A DNA stretch of 64,000 bases from UBA1046 sp012511325 (lineage in GTDB: Bacteria > Bacillota > Clostridia > Saccharofermentanales > DTU023), in contig JBMNJZ010000001.1 in NCBI GenBank assembly GCA_050951925.1, positions 1 to 64,000 of the forward strand, in the 5' to 3' direction. The notes under the pieces are model-generated. The model had not been told where the DNA came from and ran no database searches. It worked only from the letters and a program-made list of their open reading frames with translations. Numbering within the stretch: the stretch's first letter is position 1; each line of letters opens with the position of its first letter. Positions 53,523 through 62,049 of this stretch are shown here, one piece after another. The position numbers were made by a program, and so were the translations under genes.

Positions 53523-55331
53523 CTACCTTTTCATTCTCGGGTCGAAGGCATCGCGCAGACCGTCACCGACAAAGTTAAAGGCCAGAACGGTGATTACAAT
53601 GCAGAAGCCGGCAGGCATCCAGAGCCAGGGGAAATTATTCATATCATAGGAAGTGCTTACCGCATTAATGATATTGCCCCAGGTAGCTGTCGGGTACTTT
53701 ACACCCAGACCCAGAAAGCTCAGGGTGGACTCCGTAATAATAGTAGAGCCCAGACTCATCGTGGCGGTAACAATCAATAGAGGGATAACATTGGGAATCA
53801 GATGCCTATAGATTCTGCGATTAACGGAAAGCCCGGTCGCTTCAGCGGCAACCATGAATTCCTGTTCTCGCAAAGACAGGATTTGACCCCTGACCATGCG
53901 GGCAATACCGGCCCAACTGAGTACACCCAGCACAACCATCATATATATTAATCTGGAACTGCCGCCCAGTTTCAGCTCATCCATAATAGCTCCTAAAATA
54001 ATCAGGATAGGCAGAGTCGGAATACAGAAAAATATCTCCACCAGGCGCATAATCACCATATCGACAACACCACCGAAATAGCCTGCAAGTCCACCCAGAA
54101 TAACTCCTATGAACATAGCGATGAAGACAACCACAAAGCCAACCAGCAACGATACCCGGCCACCGTACATCAAGCGGGTAAACATATCCATGCCGGTAGC
54201 ATCCGTCCCCAGCCAATGCTCCTTTGAAGGAGCGGAACGGATATTATACACAGTCACCGAATCCATCTCCCGGATTACCCATCTCTCATATCTGATCTCT
54301 AAGACAAATTCGCGCTCCTCGCCATTCAGTGTGTAAGTAAAGGTATTGCTCTTATTTTCGATCGCATTGAGAGTCTCGGCCACAAAACCGATCGGCAGAT
54401 GGAGATTCTGATTGAGAGCATTTACCATATGGGACGATAAAGTGGCATAGAGAGTATTGTCCAGTCTGATCTCCGCCTGACCTTCCTCATCTACTTCAAC
54501 TTCATAGTTCTTGCCCTCTGCTTCAACCATATATTTGCCGGCGCCGGCCAGAACAGCTTGTTCAATGGCAAGCTGAAAATCAAAGCTGTTTTTAGATTCA
54601 GGGTTGTCGAAATTTACTACATTGTAACTGCCCAAGGCAATCGGCAAAGTGGAATATATTGTATATTCCCTGCCGGAAGATTCAATCGCATAGATCTGAC
54701 CCGCCAAATCAATTTCGCTTTGTCCCTGGCCAATGGCTTTTATTGCAGCTTCTTCCAACCCGGCAGGCACCTCCTCATGGGCTGTAAACATGAGTTTTTT
54801 GCCTAATTGCATAACGGAAGCAACTTCTGATGCGGAATGAATCAGATAAACGCGATCAGACAAAGACTCAATTTCATAGACTTTGCCGCTATATTCATAA
54901 GATCTTTTGCCTTCGCCGATTGCCTTGAGCAAATAGGCTCTGGCTCCTGAGGAATACTCGGCATTTTCTCTAATCAGGAAGCGTAAATCTTCATTTTTTT
55001 GAATGCCGCCAAAATCCTGCAGGCGTTCCTCCGTTGTGTAGAATAACTCCTGATAGCCGTAGGGAGATAATTCAGCGCCCAGGAAAGAAAACAGGAACAT
55101 AAACAGCAAGATCACTACACCCACGATCGCCAAACGGTTACGGATAAAACGGCGGAAGACCAAAGCACTGGGAGATAGAACCTTGATTCTGCGCTCATCA
55201 TCCAGAGCCAGTTCATCATCGGTGACCTGTGTAACCGCCTCCGCTGCTTGCTTTAGTTCTTCCCGCTCCCGATCGGAAGTCTCTTTGCCCAGCAAGTCCG
55301 GACTATCTTTTTTCTTGTCTAGATTACTCAT
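53523..55331 (-). CDS. oppC: Oligopeptide ABC transporter permease OppC with a large repeat insertion
   Basis: OppC permeases are usually near 300 residues; this one has 602. The normal parts are a cytoplasmic N-terminus, first helix at about 66-86, and a transporter core from 372 onward, with GTDATGMDMFTRLMYGGRV, then the EAA loop EFMVAAEATGLSVNRRIYRH. About 280 residues lie between helix one and the core, on the outer side. They contain four related segments starting near 137, 198, 259 and 321, at 61-62 residue spacing, with the pattern A-I-G-x-G then strand, G-x-x-Y-x-I-E-S, strand. The domain may bind peptide or dock OppA. No frameshift or fusion scar is evident. Confidence 0.9.
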   Translation of the reverse strand: MSNLDKKKDSPDLLGKETSDREREELKQAAEAVTQVTDDELALDDERRIKVLSPSALVFRRFIRNRLAIVGVVILLFMFLFSFLGAELSPYGYQELFYTTEERLQDFGGIQKNEDLRFLIRENAEYSSGARAYLLKAIGEGKRSYEYSGKVYEIESLSDRVYLIHSASEVASVMQLGKKLMFTAHEEVPAGLEEAAIKAIGQGQSEIDLAGQIYAIESSGREYTIYSTLPIALGSYNVVNFDNPESKNSFDFQLAIEQAVLAGAGKYMVEAEGKNYEVEVDEEGQAEIRLDNTLYATLSSHMVNALNQNLHLPIGFVAETLNAIENKSNTFTYTLNGEEREFVLEIRYERWVIREMDSVTVYNIRSAPSKEHWLGTDATGMDMFTRLMYGGRVSLLVGFVVVFIAMFIGVILGGLAGYFGGVVDMVIMRLVEIFFCIPTLPILIILGAIMDELKLGGSSRLIYMMVVLGVLSWAGIARMVRGQILSLREQEFMVAAEATGLSVNRRIYRHLIPNVIPLLIVTATMSLGSTIITESTLSFLGLGVKYPTATWGNIINAVSTSYDMNNFPWLWMPAGFCIVITVLAFNFVGDGLRDAFDPRMKR

Positions 55332-55341
55332 CTGCCTCCTC

Positions 55342-56328
55342 CTAACTGATACGCACTCGCGGATCTACCACAGCGTAGAGAATATCCTGGATCAGCAGTC
55401 CGACCAAAGTCAGCACAGACATAAAAGCCAGATAAAACATCGTAAAGGGCACATCGCCCTGTGTCATGCATTGATAGGATGTATAACCGATTCCCTCGAT
55501 CTGAAACAAAGTCTCAGTGATCATGGCTCCGGAAAACAGGGAAGGAAGTGATCCCCCCAGAATTGTCACTACAGGAATCAAGGTATTGCGGAAAGCATGG
55601 TAATTGATCACCTTATTCTCAGCAACCCCTTTGGCACGGGCTGTACGAATATAGTCCGAGCTCAGAACCTCCAGCATATTGGTTCTGGTATAACGAACCA
55701 GACCGCCAATACTTAAAAAAACCAAAACTACAACAGGCAGTATATAGTGATATCCGACATCCAGCGTCTGGCCAAAAGGCGAATAAAACTCATGATTTCT
55801 CGAAATCATGCCGTAAAGAGGAAACCAGCCCAATTTAGTCGAAAATACATATTTCATGATCTCAGCCAGGAAGAAGGTAGGGAATGAGATCGTGATCATG
55901 GAGAGAAAGGTTATCATATAATCCGTGCGCGAATACTGCTTCACCGCCGCTTTGATCCCCAAGGGGATCGCAATCGCGATATGCAAAATAAACTGGATAA
56001 TATTGAGAACCACTGAATACCAGATCTTTTCCCTGAAGACCGTAGTTACCGGTCGCTTAAAATGCCAACTTTCCCCGAAATTCCCCTTCACAGCTTCTCC
56101 GGCCCAGTTGACATAACCTTCAAGATAGCCATCTTTCATATGGTATATCTCTTCCAACTCATCCAGCCAGACCTGATAACTTTTAGTTTTGTCCGTTGCT
56201 GCTCTTTGTCTGGCAATACTTGAAACATAACTGGTAGGAAGATTGCGCATCAGAATATAAATCATCAGTGTCACACATATCAGAATAAAGACACTGATCA
56301 ATAGGCGCTTGACAATATATTTCCGCAT
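55342..56328 (-). CDS. oppB: Oligopeptide ABC transporter permease OppB
   Basis: The 328-residue permease has the family N-terminus (RKYIVKRLLISVFILICVTL), a periplasmic-side loop of normal size, and the EAA motif YIRTARAKGVAENKVINYHAFRN. Six helices are likely. Unlike OppC it carries no large insertion. It begins 157 bases after the oppA stop, and two hairpins lie in that gap. It ends ten bases before oppC. Confidence 0.96.
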   Translation of the reverse strand: MRKYIVKRLLISVFILICVTLMIYILMRNLPTSYVSSIARQRAATDKTKSYQVWLDELEEIYHMKDGYLEGYVNWAGEAVKGNFGESWHFKRPVTTVFREKIWYSVVLNIIQFILHIAIAIPLGIKAAVKQYSRTDYMITFLSMITISFPTFFLAEIMKYVFSTKLGWFPLYGMISRNHEFYSPFGQTLDVGYHYILPVVVLVFLSIGGLVRYTRTNMLEVLSSDYIRTARAKGVAENKVINYHAFRNTLIPVVTILGGSLPSLFSGAMITETLFQIEGIGYTSYQCMTQGDVPFTMFYLAFMSVLTLVGLLIQDILYAVVDPRVRIS

Positions 56329-56382
56329 ATTCTCAACCCTTCATAGCATCTAAGTACATGCTCTTGCCTAACAAGCAGGTGA

Positions 56383-56402
56383 GCCCGCCGCTAGCGGCGG
56401 GC
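56383..56402. repeat. GC-rich perfect palindrome between oppA and oppB
   Basis: A 20-base perfect palindrome forms a nine-pair, GC-only stem around TA. It lies downstream of oppA on the minus strand and has no T tract, so it is more likely an mRNA-stabilising or processing hairpin than a full terminator. Confidence 0.6.
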
Positions 56403-56441
56403 CCACGCGACTTGGCAGTAAAAACTGTCTCTCTTGTAAAG

Positions 56442-56469
56442 ACTTGGCACAGCCGAAGCTATGCCAAGT
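56442..56469 (-). repeat. UUCG-capped hairpin after oppA
   Basis: ACTTGGC and GCCAAGT form an outer seven-pair stem, with an inner AGC-TTCG-GCT capped by the very stable C(UUCG)G tetraloop. It starts 15 bases past the oppA stop. Together with the palindrome at 56383-56402 it would protect the oppA mRNA or lower readthrough into oppB. Confidence 0.6.
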
Positions 56470-56484
56470 ATCAAGAATTACTTT

Positions 56485-59091
56485 TTATTGCATTTCCAGC
56501 TTATAGAGCTCAGACATCCAACCATAGAACGGTGTCAAATCGGTAGGCAGAGTATCAACTTTGATACGCTCCGTGCTGAAGATAACGCCGTCTTTCCTCT
56601 GATAGTTAGGAATCTCGACTGCCCAGTCGATAATCCTATCGAGGCAGGTCTTGTAGATTTGCTTGCGGAAAGCTGTGTCGGCACTGCTTCTGGCGTCCAG
56701 TATCCACTGATCGAGCTCTGCGTCTGCGATATGGTAGTGGTTACTGTCCGTGCCGCCTTTGCCGACGATATTGGAGCTGTGATAGACCTGGTACATATCC
56801 GGATCAATCGTAGCACCCCAGGCAGCGGTCCACAGCTCCTGCTCACCGGAATCGAGTTTATTCCAGAGAACATTGGAATCTGCAGGATCATTAATATCCA
56901 GGGTAATGCCTATTGTTTCAAGTTGTTCTTTAGCAGCTGTGGCAATGCCGTAAGCCGGGTGGTTACCGATACCGTCAGCGGGGATGATGATCTCATATTG
57001 CAGCTTGGCACCGGCCGGAGCTGCGGTAAATTTGCCGCTTGCTTCGTCGTAGGTCAAACCGGCAGCCTTGAAGAAGCCTTTGGCAGCTTCGACTGCCGCA
57101 GCTATCTCTTCTTCATTGGACATGCCTTCGGTGTAGATCGGATTGCCCTCGACATCGACTGAGAACGCTCTCTGATAGCCCTCGTCTGCAGGACGCGGGG
57201 CGGCCCAGGAGGTATTGGAGATCGGATACTCAATAGTCGAAGCACGGTCGCCGTAGTAAGACTCATTGGTTACATTCCGGAACTGAGCCAGGACAGTAGC
57301 AAAGCCGCGGCGCAGATTCTTGGATTCCTCAGAGGAGGGATCGTTGCCTACCAGCACTGTATCAGCATTGATACCGAGATAACCATAGCCCAGGAAGTCG
57401 TAGAGCATAGTGGTGATTTTTTCGCCGACCAGCTCACCATTGGGATTGGATTCACTGATTTCCTGTACGGTAGCAGCATTGAATGAGGGTGTAATAGCAT
57501 CAATGGTACCACTGACTATACCCTGCACTGCGTCAGAACTTTTGGTTTCACGGAACTGAACATTCTTGATCTTCGGCGCGCCAAGATAATAATCTTCATT
57601 GGCTTCGAAGAAGACGGTCTTGTTCTCATATTTAACATACTTGTAGGCGCCGGCGCCAAGCGGGAAATCGGTCTTGGCAGTGATCGTATCCTGATTGCCG
57701 AACTCGAGGCCGAATTTGTTGTTGTCGTAATCGTAGAGAGCAGGATCTCCATAGTAGTGCAGCGGAGTAACATTGATGCCGAGCTTGTAAACAGCAGAGG
57801 CATCATAGCCGGCAACAGTTACTTCAAACTCAGTGTCGCTGAGTTTCTTGATGCCGGAAATATTGGGAACGCCGCCCTCTGTAGCGTCCGCATCCTTAGA
57901 GCCCCACTCGAGGGTGAAGTTCTGTCCGAGTTCAAAGACATTGGGACGCAGATCGGAACCGATCTCTCTGGCTGCCGCAGCATAAGGATTATTGCCGTAT
58001 GAAGCCATCAGAAGCTCATACCAGTCATCAGCGGTCGGATACTGTTCGGATTTGAAATCCCATTCTTTCTCCAAAACAACCTCATCGTCCACAGTTACTG
58101 TCGATTTCAGACCGGTGATCTCATCATCAACTTCAATCGGATCACCGAAGCCCCACATGAGCATAGCCCAAGCAGTGCGCAGGCCCTCGTTCGCTTTCAG
58201 AGTGTCAGGATCGCTACCGATGAAGGCGGCATAGTTTACGCCGTATTTGTTGTAAATAAATTCAACCAAAGGCGCTATCTGATCTTTAAGCAGTGTCTGG
58301 TCGACATATTCCTTGACCCAAGCTAATTGCTCAGCAGTAAAGCTATCGCCCTCTTTCCATTCATAATCCCAGCCGAGGCCTTCGGCAGGCTCTGCCGGAT
58401 TGAGTTTGGCCATCATGTCCTGGAAAATACCGGCATACTTTTGACCCAATTCGGTTGATGTCTGAGTGCGGTATTCATTCATGCCCAGGATCGGCACGGA
58501 GTACAGGGTGGAAGAACCGGTGTACATCGGATCAGAATAGGCATAGTAAGTGAAGATCACGTCATCAACGGTTAGGGGTTCGCCATCGCTGAATCTGATA
58601 TCATCGCGGATCTTGAAATTATAGACGGTCTCCTCAATTGTGCCGTCATCGTCTTCATCCTTAGTGGTGATCTCGAGATTGGAAATAGCGTAATAGGTAT
58701 AAGGTACACCATTATACTCAGAAACCTGTCCCGCAGGTGTTCCGGCCTGGAGCATCAGCTCACCCGCGCGGTCATTGGTAATCAGACTGACCTGGGTCAT
58801 AGCGGCGACATCATTGTCATAAGAAGTGTCTGCATAATAGGGACTAAACTTTTGCGAAAAAGCGTTGTAACCTACTACCAGAGGTGTATCGCTAGCCGGT
58901 TCCACGACATCCGGAGCTTCTGTCTCGTCCGGTGCCTCTGTTTCTTCCGGTGCTTTTGTTTCTTCCGGCGCTTCTGTCTTCTCGGCAGGGGCTTCAGTTT
59001 TCTCGGTCTCTTTGGATCCGCAAGCGGCAAACAGACCAACCACCATTACCAAGGCCAGAAGAATAGCGAACAACTTAGTTGTTTTCTTCAT
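56485..59091 (-). CDS. oppA: Oligopeptide-binding lipoprotein OppA (SBP family 5)
   Basis: This 868-residue protein has a signal peptide with lipobox GLFAAC ending near residue 25, followed by an acidic linker of E-A-P-E-E-T-type repeats (about 30-65). The mature part is a family 5 peptide-binding protein: FKIRDDIRFSDGEPLTVDDV, the FPLGAGAYKYVKYE region and C-terminal DPADSNVLWNKLDSGEQELW. It is some 250-300 residues longer than usual, with extra sequence mainly at about 195-400. As the OppC partner is also enlarged, the two may have grown together. It is the first gene of the opp operon, behind a strong promoter. Confidence 0.93.
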   Translation of the reverse strand: MKKTTKLFAILLALVMVVGLFAACGSKETEKTEAPAEKTEAPEETKAPEETEAPDETEAPDVVEPASDTPLVVGYNAFSQKFSPYYADTSYDNDVAAMTQVSLITNDRAGELMLQAGTPAGQVSEYNGVPYTYYAISNLEITTKDEDDDGTIEETVYNFKIRDDIRFSDGEPLTVDDVIFTYYAYSDPMYTGSSTLYSVPILGMNEYRTQTSTELGQKYAGIFQDMMAKLNPAEPAEGLGWDYEWKEGDSFTAEQLAWVKEYVDQTLLKDQIAPLVEFIYNKYGVNYAAFIGSDPDTLKANEGLRTAWAMLMWGFGDPIEVDDEITGLKSTVTVDDEVVLEKEWDFKSEQYPTADDWYELLMASYGNNPYAAAAREIGSDLRPNVFELGQNFTLEWGSKDADATEGGVPNISGIKKLSDTEFEVTVAGYDASAVYKLGINVTPLHYYGDPALYDYDNNKFGLEFGNQDTITAKTDFPLGAGAYKYVKYENKTVFFEANEDYYLGAPKIKNVQFRETKSSDAVQGIVSGTIDAITPSFNAATVQEISESNPNGELVGEKITTMLYDFLGYGYLGINADTVLVGNDPSSEESKNLRRGFATVLAQFRNVTNESYYGDRASTIEYPISNTSWAAPRPADEGYQRAFSVDVEGNPIYTEGMSNEEEIAAAVEAAKGFFKAAGLTYDEASGKFTAAPAGAKLQYEIIIPADGIGNHPAYGIATAAKEQLETIGITLDINDPADSNVLWNKLDSGEQELWTAAWGATIDPDMYQVYHSSNIVGKGGTDSNHYHIADAELDQWILDARSSADTAFRKQIYKTCLDRIIDWAVEIPNYQRKDGVIFSTERIKVDTLPTDLTPFYGWMSELYKLEMQ

Positions 59092-59203
59092 TTTTTCCTC
59101 CTAATAATTTATTAACTTAAGGTGAATATTCTACTGCACCCCGAACCGGCTACGCCTGTGTAAAATAAGGCACAGCTGGCCAAGATACAATATATAGTAT
59201 GTC

Positions 59204-59233
59204 ATTATATCACGCCTCAATGGTGTATTGCAA
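59204..59233 (-). promoter_or_regulatory. Strong promoter of the opp operon
   Basis: On the minus strand a perfect TATAAT (59204-59209) preceded by TGA forms an extended -10. TTGCAA (59228-59233) is 18 bases upstream. The leader to the oppA ATG is about 105 bases, and AGGAGG lies just before the start. Confidence 0.7.
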
Positions 59234-59344
59234 TTAGGCTGCCTTTATTAATCCCCTATTAATCCCCCGGGTCTAACAAGGCTAATTATTGCAATTCTGT
59301 GTCATTTCTCGTCTATTGTTCACAATTTGTTACCGTCTTTCAGC

Positions 59345-59373
59345 TTGTACATCAGGTTAAAATTTCCTATCAT
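59345..59373 (+). promoter_or_regulatory. Promoter of the CBS-domain gene
   Basis: TTGTAC (59345-59350), 17 bases, then TATCAT (59368-59373). The ribosome site GGAGG at 59393-59397 and the ATG at 59404 follow. Confidence 0.6.
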
Positions 59374-59403
59374 TAAAGAAGTATATGATTATGGAGGAAC
59401 GCC

Positions 59404-59952
59404 ATGATCGGCAAATATATCGAAGCTTTTCTCTATGAGGATCCTTCCGAGCTGATGCTCGAAGCCAGCTCAGTAGCAACAATCAGAACTGAAAATACAC
59501 TTTTACACGCGCTGATGGTATTATCGTCAGTTGGATACAGCTCCATACCGGTGCTGGACAACAAAGGCCATCTCAAAGGCATTCTGTCCCTGGCCCTCAT
59601 TATCAATGGTATTAAAAGTACAGAAAATTACGACTGGGATCAGTTAGCCGAGCGGCAGGTACACGAGATTATGGAAACAAAGCCGCCCCGGGTTTTACCC
59701 TCTGCTGACCTGGAGGATGTGCTCCATCTGTTGGTTGATCATAATTATCTTTGCTGCGTTGATACCAAGGGAAACTTCTTAGGGATTATTACCAGAAAAT
59801 CAATGTTCAAGCGTATCAATCATCTGGCCCATGAATTCGAGATTGCCCATGATGTCAGACCACGCTTGAACACTGAAAATGAAAAAGCAGTTGAGAAATC
59901 CGGAACTGATGAGGTCAGATCTGCACCGGTAGTTTTCCGCAGCATTTGGTAG
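59404..59952 (+). CDS. CBS-domain protein, CbpB/YkuL-like
   Basis: The 182-residue protein consists of two CBS motifs: TLLHALMVLSSVGYSSIPVLDN at about 36-57 (quoted only in part here) and VLHLLVDHNYLCCVDTKGN near 106-124, each ending in G-x-L/F-x-G-I. A GGAGG ribosome site precedes it. Stand-alone CBS pairs of this size in Firmicutes include CbpB, which binds cyclic di-AMP and signals to the stringent response. That specific role is possible but not proven here. About 40 polar C-terminal residues are outside the CBS fold. Confidence 0.8.
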   Translation: MIGKYIEAFLYEDPSELMLEASSVATIRTENTLLHALMVLSSVGYSSIPVLDNKGHLKGILSLALIINGIKSTENYDWDQLAERQVHEIMETKPPRVLPSADLEDVLHLLVDHNYLCCVDTKGNFLGIITRKSMFKRINHLAHEFEIAHDVRPRLNTENEKAVEKSGTDEVRSAPVVFRSIW

Positions 59953-60065
59953 CAGCAGACAGTAGCCGGCGGACAGGACTGTTTTCTCTCTTTGCTGAAA
60001 AGCGCCGGCATCGCTACTCTGATCTGGAAGTGGCGGGCCGGGACAGGCGTCTTCGTCAAAAAAGC

Positions 60066-60692
60066 CTATACTTTACCCTCCGCGGCAGCCAAAAAGTTCT
60101 CAAAAGGCAGGTCTCCCAGAAGTTCAGCGCCATTGGAAAATACGATTTTGGGCACAGCGGAGACATCATATTCGGTGGAGAGCTCAGGAAAAGCTTGAGC
60201 CTCGACCATTTCTGCCGTGATATTGGGATTGAGCATAGCCAGTTTATGTGCTTTGAGAACAGCGCCCGGACAGTGTGGACACTGGAGTGTAACGAAGACT
60301 TTGATATCCAGAGGACCGGGTATGGCGGCAATTCTTGTTACCAATTCTTCCGGGATTTGCGGGCCGGCATTGCCCAATTCGAGCAGGGCGGCGATTAAGG
60401 AATTGATCTCGTGCCCGGCGGGAATGCCAGAAAAACGGACTCCGAGATCCTGTTTATCCGCCCGGGTCAGATTGAGCCCGGGAATACGCACTATTTCCAA
60501 TTCCCGGGCTCGCTCGCTGTCAGGCTCATAGTATTCGAAAACTATTTGATCCGAAATTGAGCTCAGTTCTTTGATGAAATTAACCATGTCCGTGTCTTCG
60601 CTATCGTCATAGGCTTCTATATGCACGGGCTCCGTAATATGAGCGAAAATTTCGCCGATTTGATTTTTGATTTCCGTACTGAAAATTGACAT
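60066..60692 (-). CDS. Glutaredoxin/PDO-type protein with two thioredoxin folds (AhpF N-terminal-like)
   Basis: The 208-residue protein has two thioredoxin-fold halves. The first (1-110) lacks a CxxC. The second has C-P-H-C at 138-141 and the cis-Pro segment VSAVPKIVF. This is the layout of the N-terminal domain of AhpF and of protein disulfide oxidoreductases. The gene just upstream encodes a thioredoxin reductase-like protein, so the two together amount to a split AhpF that could reduce a peroxiredoxin or other disulfide. No ahpC is in the window. The start follows the upstream gene within two bases. Confidence 0.82.
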   Translation of the reverse strand: MSIFSTEIKNQIGEIFAHITEPVHIEAYDDSEDTDMVNFIKELSSISDQIVFEYYEPDSERARELEIVRIPGLNLTRADKQDLGVRFSGIPAGHEINSLIAALLELGNAGPQIPEELVTRIAAIPGPLDIKVFVTLQCPHCPGAVLKAHKLAMLNPNITAEMVEAQAFPELSTEYDVSAVPKIVFSNGAELLGDLPFENFLAAAEGKV

Positions 60693-60693
60693 C

Positions 60694-61812
60694 TTAATTC
60701 TCCTGTTTGTTGTATTGATTCCGCCGGGTGGACGGATATTGATTCAGGTATTCATTGATTGCCAGCCCGGCATTTGCTCCGGCCCCCGCGGCAATGATTA
60801 TTTGCTTTTGCCGCACCGAGGTAACATCGCCGGCGGCAAAAATCCCCGGCACACTGGTCGCTTGGTTCGAATCAACTACTATTTCATGCCATTCATTGCA
60901 GTCAACCAGATCTCGGAAAGGAGCGCTGGCCGGATTCTTGCCTATCTCTATCACCACGCCGGCAGTGGGCAAAGTCTCAAGCCGGTTACTCTCAAGATGA
61001 CGGACGACAGTTGCAGTGACTTTCTTATCTCCCTTGATCTCTTCAACTACATAGCCCAATTTGATTTCGACATTATCGAGCTGAGCCAGACGGTGTTGCA
61101 AGATCTTTTCGGCGCGGAAGACAGAACGATGAACTAATGTAATTTTTCGCACAAAGCGCGCGAGATCTATGGCAGATTCGACAGCGGCATTGCCTCCGCC
61201 CACCACGATGATATCTTGTCCGGAAAACAGCGGGCCATCACAGATCGCACAGTAGGTGACACCCTTATGCCGGAACTCCTGCTCGCCGGGAACTCCCAGT
61301 TGACGAGGACCGGCGCCTGTGGCGATCAGGACGGTACGACTTTTAAAGTGGCTTTGGTCATCCAGATCCAAGACAAAGACCTCCCCTTCACGCCTGATTG
61401 CGGTGACTGTCCGTTCTCTGAGCAAAGGCACATTACAGGCTTGGAGATGGTTCTGAAATTTTGTCGTCAGCTCTGTACCGGTTATGCTTTCCATCCCAAG
61501 GTAGTTTTTTATTATACTGGTATCCTTTACCTGGCCGCCGACAGTGCGCCCTATAATTGCTGTTGTCAGACCCTTGCGTCTGGCATAGATAGCCGCAGTA
61601 ATTCCGGCCGGGCCGGCACCGATCACTAACAAATCATATAGAATTTGCGTATCAGGCCGGTTGTCAGCCAGCTCCAGTACACTCAGGTCCAAACTGAAAG
61701 ACAGTCCGGGCAGAGTGGTATTCGCCTGAACTGTGTTCTGCTGTTTATCAATCGAAATCATATCTATCGTTAAAATACTCCTTTTCTGCTCAGTCCAATG
61801 CTTATTTATCAT
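60694..61812 (-). CDS. Thioredoxin reductase-like FAD/NAD(P)H disulfide oxidoreductase
   Basis: The protein of up to 372 residues has the FAD motif LLVIGAGPAGITAAIYARRKG near 60, redox CAICDG near 187, the second dinucleotide motif IIVVGGGNAAVESAIDLAR, and GIFAAGDVTSV at the FAD end. These define the low-molecular-weight TrxR/AhpF family. An N-terminal extension of about 55 residues precedes the FAD domain. The start is unclear: ATG 61812 has a poor ribosome site, and ATG 61761 lies 16 bases after AAAGGAG. It pairs with the CPHC protein directly downstream, its probable electron acceptor. Confidence 0.88.
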   Translation of the reverse strand: MINKHWTEQKRSILTIDMISIDKQQNTVQANTTLPGLSFSLDLSVLELADNRPDTQILYDLLVIGAGPAGITAAIYARRKGLTTAIIGRTVGGQVKDTSIIKNYLGMESITGTELTTKFQNHLQACNVPLLRERTVTAIRREGEVFVLDLDDQSHFKSRTVLIATGAGPRQLGVPGEQEFRHKGVTYCAICDGPLFSGQDIIVVGGGNAAVESAIDLARFVRKITLVHRSVFRAEKILQHRLAQLDNVEIKLGYVVEEIKGDKKVTATVVRHLESNRLETLPTAGVVIEIGKNPASAPFRDLVDCNEWHEIVVDSNQATSVPGIFAAGDVTSVRQKQIIIAAGAGANAGLAINEYLNQYPSTRRNQYNKQEN

Positions 61813-61931
61813 AACCGGTAGGAGCTCTTTTGTAGCTGTTTTAAACTGTCACTGATACCTGAGTTACATTATGCTGTCTTTCGCGCTCACTTTTCGCATT
61901 TTCTTCATATTTTTTAGTTCTTGTTGTTTTA

Positions 61932-62035
61932 TTCTATTTGGGATAGAACAGGCAGGTAACAAAAAACGATCGTTATCACTGAGGATGGAGTCAAGATCAA
62001 AACAGTGCAGACAATATATGCGGACAATATATAAT
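61932..62035 (+). promoter_or_regulatory. Regulatory region upstream of the efflux adaptor gene
   Basis: TTCTAT-N5-ATAGAA (61932-61948) is a perfect inverted repeat, and AACGATCGTT (61965-61974) is a perfect palindrome. A perfect TATAAT lies at 62030-62035 with CAGACA 16 bases upstream, in a direct repeat of GACAATATAT. Transcription would start only a few bases before the adaptor gene. Confidence 0.45.
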
Positions 62036-62049
62036 GATAGGAAAAAGAA

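Larger units (their letters stand above)
59092..59403. other. Divergent regulatory gap between oppA and the CBS-domain gene
   Basis: This 312-base region holds the oppA promoter (59204-59233, minus) and the CBS-gene promoter (59345-59373, plus). Near the oppA start point lies an imperfect 16-base palindrome, ATAC-N8-GTAT at 59186-59201, matching its complement at 14 of 16 positions. CTGTG/CACAG near 59156-59175 could form a leader hairpin. I see no small gene here. Confidence 0.5.

Noticed and set aside
52854..53780. Long open frame of 308 codons on the plus strand
   Set aside because: It lies antisense across oppD and oppC, which have strong family motifs, and has no recognisable domain or ribosome site.
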